From the NCBI GenBank assembly GCA_963811265.1, contig CAWEQS010000026.1:372001-436000 (forward strand): 64,000 nt of DNA, in the 5' to 3' direction. The notes under the pieces are model-generated. The model was given only the letters and a program-made list of their open reading frames with translations, did no database searches and was not told the DNA's origin. The DNA comes from JAOUJD01 sp963811265. Lineage in GTDB: Bacteria > Pseudomonadota > Gammaproteobacteria > Burkholderiales > Burkholderiaceae_F. Of the stretch, positions 63,070 through 64,000 are shown one piece after another (the stretch's first letter is position 1; the number at the start of each line of letters is the position of its first letter). The position numbers and the translations under genes are program-made.

Positions 63070-63566
63070 AGCGAACCGCCTACATCGGCCTTGGCGCGAA
63101 CCAGGGCGAGCTGCGCGAGTCGCTGAATGCCGCGCTCGAGTCGCTGCGCTCGATCGAGCAGTCAGCCCTGAAGGCGGTGTCGCCGTTCTACATGACCGCG
63201 CCGGTCGATGCACCGGGCCCCGACTACCTCAACGCCGTGGCGCGAATCGAGACGTCGCTGGAGCCCTACGGGCTGCTGCTGCACCTGCTCGACATCGAGC
63301 TGATGCTGGGCCGCAAGCGCCGCGGACTGAAGAAGAACGCGCCGCGCAGCGTCGACCTCGACCTGCTGCTCGTGGACTCGCTGATGATCCAGAGCACGCC
63401 GCTGACGGTGCCGCACCCGCGCCTGCACCTGCGTGCGTTCGTGCTGAAGCCGCTGCTCGACCTCGATCCGGACATCGTCATCCCGGGACTCGGCCCGGCG
63501 CGCGACTTCCTGAACGGAGTCGCGGACCAGCGCATCGAGCTGCTGGACACCACCGCCGAGCCCTGA
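63066..63566 (+). CDS. folK: 2-amino-4-hydroxy-6-hydroxymethyldihydropteridine pyrophosphokinase
   Basis: This 166-residue HPPK transfers pyrophosphate from ATP to the pterin precursor of folate. It starts with AYIGLGANQGELRESLNAAL and has the SPFYMTAPVDAPGPDYLNAV segment. The signature is RKRRGLKKNAPRSVDLDLLLVD, with the metal-binding Asp pair, followed by PHPRLHLRAFVLKPLLDLDP. The start is GTG in overlap with pcnB. The pcnB-folK-deoxynucleoside kinase order is common in betaproteobacteria. Confidence 0.95.
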   Translation: MKRTAYIGLGANQGELRESLNAALESLRSIEQSALKAVSPFYMTAPVDAPGPDYLNAVARIETSLEPYGLLLHLLDIELMLGRKRRGLKKNAPRSVDLDLLLVDSLMIQSTPLTVPHPRLHLRAFVLKPLLDLDPDIVIPGLGPARDFLNGVADQRIELLDTTAEP

Positions 63567-63639
63567 CGCCCGATGCCGTCGCTTCCCGTCGTCGCGCCGA
63601 CGACGCTACTCCTCGCGGCTCTCATCCGCCCTGCCTGAC

Positions 63640-64000
63640 ATGCTGGCCGGCAAGTACCGCTACGTCGTCGTCGAGGGCCCGATCGGCGCCGGGAAGACCT
63701 CGCTGGCGCGGCGGCTCGCGGAGCGCTCCGGTTCCCACCTGTTGCTGGAGCAGCCGGACGAGAACCCGTTCCTCGCGCGCTTCTACCGCGACAGCGCGCG
63801 CTACGCGCTGTCGACGCAGATGTTCTTCCTGTTCCAGCGGGTGCAGCAGCTCGCCGAGCTGAAGCAGCTGGACCTCTTCCGCAGCGCCATCGTTTCCGAC
63901 TTCCTGCTGGAGAAGGACCGGCTGTTCGCGCGGCTGACGCTCGCGGACGACGAACTGCGCCTGTACGAGCAGATGCACGAGCAGCTGAAGCCGGCCACGG
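63640..64000 (+). CDS. Deoxynucleoside kinase family protein (3' truncated by window edge)
   Basis: The first 120 codons of a deoxyadenosine/deoxyguanosine kinase-type protein are visible. They include YRYVVVEGPIGAGKTSLARRLAE (P-loop), LLLEQPDENPFLARFYRD, and FFLFQRVQQLAELKQ, then SDFLLEKDRLFARLTL with the DRS-like region near DFLLEKDR. The reading frame stays open to base 64000. Family members are about 210 residues, so roughly 90 residues lie outside the window. In this genomic position the gene usually precedes panB. Confidence 0.88.
   Translation, partial: MLAGKYRYVVVEGPIGAGKTSLARRLAERSGSHLLLEQPDENPFLARFYRDSARYALSTQMFFLFQRVQQLAELKQLDLFRSAIVSDFLLEKDRLFARLTLADDELRLYEQMHEQLKPAT

Noticed and set aside
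59566..63213. A 1215-codon minus-strand open frame covering purM-like, hda, HAD and pcnB
   Set aside because: Only the purM-like part (59566-60669) has family motifs. The rest is antisense to well-supported hda, pcnB and folK and is Arg/Glu/Val-rich, as expected of high-GC shadow frames.

Overview
The window is a GC-rich (about 70 percent) bacterial chromosome segment that looks betaproteobacterial, most likely Burkholderiales or a close relative. The grounds are gene order and small markers: dapB-exbB-exbD; a coiled-coil gene, zapA and 6S RNA together; an EVE-domain gene followed by a TauE transporter; a Trp-rich TIGR04438-type membrane protein; and hda-(HAD)-pcnB-folK-deoxynucleoside kinase. 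No phage, transposase, plasmid or CRISPR signature was seen. At least eleven otherwise intact genes carry a single-base reading-frame break, usually beside a short G or A run. This reads more like draft-assembly error than mass gene decay.

Layout. 1-6.7 kb: the end of dapB, exbBD, and a vitamin B12 uptake set (btuF, btuD, btuC, btuB) behind a cobalamin riboswitch. 6.7-9 kb: a coiled-coil protein, zapA, 6S RNA with promoter and terminator, an EVE protein and a TauE permease. 9-13.7 kb: an overlapping lgt, malonyl-CoA decarboxylase, Bug-type binding protein and malonyl-CoA synthetase operon, apparently for malonate use. 13.8-16.4 kb: ilvD, the Trp-rich protein and a small cytochrome c. 16.7-27.2 kb: a complete branched-chain amino acid ABC transporter (livJHMGF) followed by two 2-oxoacid:ferredoxin oxidoreductases (iorAB, then ferredoxin and korABC), a plausible import-and-oxidise unit for amino acids. 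27.2-32.3 kb: a PaiB-like protein, argC, a ferredoxin-reductase-type flavoenzyme, an SDR protein and a TrpB2-type enzyme.

32.4-50.2 kb is an 18 kb run on the minus strand. It holds an FbpABC-type ABC transporter, gpsA, a HAD phosphatase and an EEP phosphodiesterase next to a UgpBAEC-like ABC transporter. Upstream of these lies the most unusual part, a compact self-contained type II fatty-acid-synthase-like operon (43.5-50.2 kb). It encodes a FabL-type enoyl reductase, a FabG-type ketoreductase, a long acyl carrier protein, a double-hotdog dehydratase, an active ketosynthase, a Cys-less ketosynthase partner and an AcpS-acyltransferase fusion. Together these could activate their own carrier, build a reduced acyl chain and transfer it to an acceptor. 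The product is unknown.

50.3-64 kb: tRNA-Thr(CGT), an AEC transporter, queG, tsaE, amiC, dedA, mutL, a Bcr-type MFS exporter and miaA. A cluster of inverted repeats follows, then a divergent purM-like gene in reverse orientation, hda, an internally deleted HAD remnant, pcnB, folK and the start of a deoxynucleoside kinase cut by the window edge.
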